From assembly GCA_034670405.1 (NCBI GenBank), contig JAXDDX010000186.1, positions 496,001 through 560,000 on the forward strand: a stretch of 64,000 nt of DNA. The letters are read 5' to 3'. The stretch comes from Hoplostethus atlanticus. Taxonomy: Eukaryota > Chordata > Actinopteri > Trachichthyiformes > Trachichthyidae. Of the stretch, positions 60,442-64,000 are shown one piece after another; within the stretch, counting starts at the first letter, position 1, and every line of letters begins with the position of its first letter. The notes below the pieces were generated by a model. That model saw only the letters and a program-made list of their open reading frames with translations. It made no database searches and was not told the origin of the DNA. Position numbers and translations under genes: made by a program.

Positions 60442-62196
60442 ATGAGCTTCATAGCAACGCTAGTGGACACCATCGTCCCCACGGTAAACGTTAGGTCCTT
60501 TCCTAACCAAAAACCGTGGGTTGATAGATCCATCCGCGACGCTTTGAACACCCGCACTGCTGCCTATAACTCCGGTCTTGTATCCGGCAACATGGACGAG
60601 CACAAGGCAGCGTCCTATGGACTGAGAAGGGCGGTGAAGGAGGCCAAGAGGAGGTATAAAGACAGAGTGGAGTCGCAGATGGAGCAGCGCGATACCAGAC
60701 GCCTATGGCAGGGGCTACGGACTATAACCGACTACCAGGGCAGACCCCCCGCAATTGTGAGTGCCGACGCATCCCTAGCGGACGACCTGAACTCATTTTA
60801 TGCAGGGTTTGAGGCTAGCAACAACAGCGCTAGCTCGCCGGCTAACAACATCACTGTTAGCGCAGCCGAAGTGAGTTCTACTGCTGGGGATGAACACACG
60901 CTCTCTGTGACCGAGCACAGTGTGAGGAGGGCTCTGACAAGGGTGAACACCAGGAAAGCTGCTGGTCCAGATGGCATATCTGGGCGAGTACTGAAAACCT
61001 GTGCTAATCAGCTAGCTCCAGTGTTCACCACTATATTCAACATCTCCCTGGCTGAGTCTGTGGTCCCCGCCTGCTTCAAGAGATCCACTATTGTCCCTGT
61101 GCCCAAGAATGCTTCTCCAGCATGCTTGAATGATTATCGACCGGTGGCCCTCACCTCGGTGGTCATGAAATGCTTTGAGAGGCTGAAAAAAGACTACATC
61201 TGCGCCTTCCTCCCTTGCTCCATGGACCCGCTGCAGTTTGCTTATCGTCCAAACAGATCCACGGATGATGCTGTCTCCCAGGTACTGCACACCACACTCT
61301 CTCATCTGGACAGCCGGAAGGGGGGCTATGTGAGACTGCTGTTCATTGATTATAGTTCAGCTTTCAATACCATAGTCCCCACCAAACTGGCTGGCAAGTT
61401 GATTGAGCTGGGACTGAACACCCCCCTGTGTGCCTGGATCCTGGACTTCCTGACCGCCAGGCCCCAGGTGGTCAGGGTGGGTAGACACACCTCCAACCCC
61501 CTCACCCTGAACACAGGATCCCCCCAGAGTTGCGTCCTCAGCCCCCTACTGTACTCCCTGTACACACATGACTGTGTGGCCAGGTTCAGCTCCAACTCCA
61601 TCATCAAGTTTGCGGATGACACAGTGGTGGTGGGCCTGATCTCCGACAACGACGAGAAGGCCTACCTGGAGGAAGTTGCTGACCTGTCACTCTGGTGCCA
61701 GGACAACAGCCTCCTCTTGAATGTCACCAAAACTAAGGAGCTGATTGTGGACTTTAGGAGGACACAACAACAGAGGACGTACTCACCACTGGGGATTAAT
61801 GGGACTACTGTGGAGAGGGTGAGCAAGTATAAATACCTGGGAGTCCACATCACCGAAGACCTCACATGGTCCACACACACTGACACTCTGGTGAGAAAGG
61901 CGAGGCAGCGCCTTTACCACCTCAGGCAACTGAGGAAATTTAAAGTCTCCCGGAGGATCCTTCAGTCCTTCTACTCTGGAGCTGTAGAGAGCATCCTGAC
62001 AGGAAGCATCACTGCCTGGTTTCGCAACAGCTCAGCTCAGGACAGGAAGGCTCTGCAGAGAGTGAACTACACTCCCCACCCTGCAGGACTTATACACCAG
62101 GAGGTGCAGAACCAGAGCCTGCAGGATCATGAAGGATCCTCACCACCCCAACAACGGACTGTTTCAGCTGCTGCGGTCAGGCAAGCGCCTCCGTAG
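60442..62196 (+). CDS. LINE ORF2 reverse transcriptase (584 codons)
   Basis: Reverse transcriptase of an L2/CR1-type non-LTR retrotransposon. Motifs: RKAAGPDGI (about 60950), [10 protein letters not shown] (61132), [12 protein letters not shown] (61240), [10 protein letters not shown] (61342, first catalytic Asp), [13 protein letters not shown] (61520; usual PQG is PQS here), [11 protein letters not shown] (61606, catalytic Asp pair), [14 protein letters not shown] (61828). A 26-base deletion near 62060, relative to the 48440 copy, shifts the last ~40 codons out of frame. The ATG at 60442 is internal: the natural ORF is fused to the endonuclease upstream. Enzyme core intact, protein truncated. 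Confidence 0.85.
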   Translation: MSFIATLVDTIVPTVNVRSFPNQKPWVDRSIRDALNTRTAAYNSGLVSGNMDEHKAASYGLRRAVKEAKRRYKDRVESQMEQRDTRRLWQGLRTITDYQGRPPAIVSADASLADDLNSFYAGFEASNNSASSPANNITVSAAEVSSTAGDEHTLSVTEHSVRRALTRVNTRKAAGPDGISGRVLKTCANQLAPVFTTIFNISLAESVVPACFKRSTIVPVPKNASPACLNDYRPVALTSVVMKCFERLKKDYICAFLPCSMDPLQFAYRPNRSTDDAVSQVLHTTLSHLDSRKGGYVRLLFIDYSSAFNTIVPTKLAGKLIELGLNTPLCAWILDFLTARPQVVRVGRHTSNPLTLNTGSPQSCVLSPLLYSLYTHDCVARFSSNSIIKFADDTVVVGLISDNDEKAYLEEVADLSLWCQDNSLLLNVTKTKELIVDFRRTQQQRTYSPLGINGTTVERVSKYKYLGVHITEDLTWSTHTDTLVRKARQRLYHLRQLRKFKVSRRILQSFYSGAVESILTGSITAWFRNSSAQDRKALQRVNYTPHPAGLIHQEVQNQSLQDHEGSSPPQQRTVSAAAVRQAPP

Positions 62197-62629
62197 TCAC
62201 GCTGACAAAACAGAGAGACTGAGACGGAGTTTCTTTCCTCAGGCCATCAGGACTGTGAACTCCGACCCCACCAGGGCCCCCCACCAAGACCCACACACTG
62301 CTCCTCTTATGCACACACACACACTCACACACTTAGGTAGCGACTACACATAATTTATATTATATTTTACATACATAAGATTTCCCTTTTTTACTATATT
62401 TGTATTTCCAAAGTGCTCTTACTGTAAATATTGTGTTGTTTTTTATATAGAGCTCTTACTGTAATATTGTAAATATTGTGTTGTTGTTTTTTTTATTGTA
62501 AATAGTGTGAACCTGTTATTTTGTTCTTTGCACATTTCTGTTGAGCATTGCCACTTTTTACATTTCACTGCACACCCCGTGTGTGTATGTGACAAATAAA
62601 CTTCTTGAACTTGAACTCCAACAACGGGT

Positions 62630-63391
62630 AGTGCAGGTCGTACCCCAACCACAATTTCACCCTGCACCAAATCTGAAGTGAGCATCACTTTATGCAGTGG
62701 GACAGACAAAGTAGTTAAACCCATTCCCCGGATCAAGACACTATCCCCGGTATCTGTCTCCTGAGAAAAAGGCAGCACGGACTCCAGCACAAATGATTCA
62801 GAAGCACCTGTATCTCTTAGAATTTTGACTGGCACCTTTTTATCACTCCCAGCAATTGAAGGTGTGATGAAGGGCGAGTAAGTGGAGTGACCGTCAAGGG
62901 AACATAAAGCCTTGGACGGCAACTGTCCATCAGATGGGGCCAAAACCTTAACCAAACCTGTAACCGGAGCAGCTAATGCGGCAGGTTTTACCCGGGCAGT
63001 ACCATTTAGATGCCTTGCTTTAATGTTAAGGACAGGGCACTCCATTTTCCAGTGTCCCTTCCCATGGCAATAGTTACAAACCTTAGACTCGGACTTTCTA
63101 AATGCACTGTGAACAAATTTAGGTGAGCTAGGACGGACACCAACAGTATTTTCCCTACGGCCAAAATCGATACGAGTACGAGGTTCTCCAAAAGTACCTT
63201 TGTGAATCAGTATATATTCATCAGCTAGAGCAGCAGCCTCAGTAGCAGTCTTCACCTTTCGCTCATTTAAATAAACAGCAATTCGATCAGGGACGGAGTT
63301 TTTAAACTGTTCAAGCACAACTAAATCACACAGCTCCTCAAAAGTCTGAGTATCTGTAGCTGTGCACCACCGATTGAAGTGTGTTAACATT
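62630..63391 (-). pseudogene. Gypsy gag-pol fragment: capsid end, zinc knuckle, protease
   Basis: Old endogenous copy. Motifs in order: SCAN-like capsid helices (FEELCDLVVLEQFKNSVP, 63325-63270), a CCHC knuckle CNYCHGKGHWKMEC (about 63075-63035), and a retropepsin active site ILRDTGASESFV (about 62830-62790). Downstream codons after 62630 are LINE tail, so the protein is cut there. A frameshift near 63410 and an in-frame TAA near 63470 separate it from the upstream gag. Binding and protease residues look intact, but the gene is broken. Confidence 0.8.
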
Positions 63392-63469
63392 TCCCGTGCA
63401 AAATCTACATGTCTGTTTATCTCCCTTCTTCCAAGTTCTAAACCGTTGACGGTAAGCCTCTGGAACTAA

Positions 63470-63991
63470 TTAATAGGCTTTTAATACCGCATCCTTAACT
63501 GTTGAATAGTTCTCACTGTCAGCTGGGGTCAGAGCAGAATAGGCTTCCTGGGCTTTTCCAGTCAAAACACATTGCAGCATTAAGGTGCGATCAGAATCAG
63601 GCCACTTTCTTGATTCCGCAACTCGTTCGAACAATGAAAAAAACTTATCTGGATCCTTCTCATTAAATTTTGGCAACAGACGTAGATTACTACCAATATC
63701 AAACGAGGAAGACACACTGAGTCCAGGTGAAACAGAACAATCGTCACTAAAGCTCTCACCTGAGAGTTTACCATCTCTGATCAACTTTAATTTGTAGTGC
63801 TGCAAATCTAGTTTTGCCTGTTCTGTCTGCTGCTTCAGCTTTTCACGCTCCAGCTGCAATAACAGCAACTCCTTTTGCTGCTCGAATGTTAGACTAGCAC
63901 TAGCCGTGGCCTTAGAAGGTGGTAACTCTGTTGAAGGAGAATCCTCTACTCTAGCAACAAGGATGCCAGAATCAAACAGATTTGCCTTCAA
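63470..63991 (-). pseudogene. Gypsy gag N-terminal part
   Basis: 173 codons open at the window edge. A Gln/Lys/Leu-rich coiled coil (LTFEQQKELLLLQLEREKLK and following) precedes LLPKFNEKDPDKFFSLFERV and LQCVLTGKAQEAYSAL, typical of gypsy capsids with SCAN relatives. It ends at a stop (TAA, about 63470) where related elements continue. The true start may lie beyond the window. Confidence 0.8.
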
Positions 63992-64000
63992 AGCCGCCTT

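Larger units (their letters stand above)
59285..62626 (+). mobile_element. Nearly full-length L2/CR1-type LINE
   Basis: This contains a 5' region (GATGGCAAGATGGCGTGG), an endonuclease, a reverse transcriptase and a 3' UTR ending AATAAACTTCTTGAACTTGAAC. It inserted in the sense opposite to the gypsy element at 62630-63991. The LINE is highly similar to the copies at 48440 and 58921, so it is young. Frameshifts inside the endonuclease, at the endonuclease/RT junction and near 62060 break the ORF. Confidence 0.9.
62630..63991 (-). mobile_element. Ty3/gypsy-type LTR element, gag-protease part
   Basis: On the minus strand the sequence runs from an N-terminal gag region (63470-63991, entering from beyond the window edge) through capsid and zinc knuckle to the protease, and stops at the LINE 3' end at 62626. 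RT, RNase H and integrase are not in the window. Flanking LTRs are not seen. Confidence 0.8.

Noticed and set aside
61012..61305. 97-codon minus-strand frame
   Set aside because: Antisense of the RT domain at 60442-62196.
1..64000. Prokaryotic-type systems (operons, CRISPR, toxin-antitoxin, phage)
   Set aside because: Introns, SINEs, LINEs and microsatellites show nuclear vertebrate DNA; tandem arrays at 2690-3545 and 38838-39455 lack the equal repeats and unique spacers of CRISPR.

Overview
The window is vertebrate, most likely teleost, nuclear DNA. It has intron-split Kazal-inhibitor genes with GT-AG junctions, fish-type L2/CR1-like and L1/Tx1-like LINEs, tRNA-derived SINEs, PIF/Harbinger, hAT, Tc1 and ISL2EU-like DNA transposons, a Helentron-like rolling-circle element, and many CA, AG and TAA microsatellites. 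I see no prokaryotic operon, CRISPR array or phage. The species cannot be named from the sequence. || Host genes: the only convincing intact gene is a four-exon, minus-strand, SPINK-type Kazal inhibitor at 47159-52343 (101 codons plus stop, six Kazal cysteines, TATA box). Three damaged paralogues lie in the window: copy A (9230-10791, minus), copy B (20731-20803, plus, exon 4 only) and copy C (23634-23705, minus, exon 3 relic). A, B and C share 5' flanking DNA ('block X') at 10892-11310 plus 14147-14480, 19086-20040, and 23840-25520, always upstream of the gene. The repeated unit is therefore a segmental duplication (flank plus gene, one copy inverted), not a mobile element. A single unassigned open exon lies at 26167-26420. 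|| Region by region. 1-1930: L1 endonuclease scrap, then a dead Harbinger with a broken HARBI1-like transposase. 1930-3636: a Helentron-like (HINE) element with a minisatellite core. 3780-6620: an L2/CR1-like LINE cut by a TTAA-flanked DNA element that itself holds BED and THAP zinc-finger relics. 6711-8677: a composite with ~125 bp inverted ends. 8700-11310: SPINK copy A. 11810-14143: a SINE and a Harbinger with a Myb/SANT-like fragment. 15425-19056: an L1 on the minus strand cut by two DNA elements, one with a perfect 8-bp duplication and one with a further element inside it. 19086-25520: SPINK copies B and C with block X, an L2-like fragment, and a transposon carrying a Myb/SANT-like exon and a tRNA-like relic. 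26560-31520: an ISL2EU-like MITE, the second long Harbinger copy, a 96-bp minimal Harbinger and hairpins. 32536-34940: a SINE, then debris of an LTR retroelement (gag, protease, integrase). 35170-39850: LINE scraps and a degenerate GGGCAC-rich array interrupted by a three-level hAT nest and a solo LTR. 39850-46600: mostly unassigned repeats. 46620-52460: the intact SPINK gene, with a LINE in intron 2 and an ISL2EU-like element in intron 1. 53850-55018: an internally deleted Tc1. 57000-57415: a foldback element. 58570-62626: a nearly full-length L2/CR1-type LINE with fragments of sister copies. 62630-63991: the 5' part of a Ty3/gypsy-type element on the minus strand, interrupted by that LINE. 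|| The story is one of a small protease-inhibitor family duplicated together with its promoter flank, whose copies were then broken by transposons. Most TEs carry visible lesions and work only as a fossil record, but several have readable target-site duplications that let the order of insertions be reconstructed.
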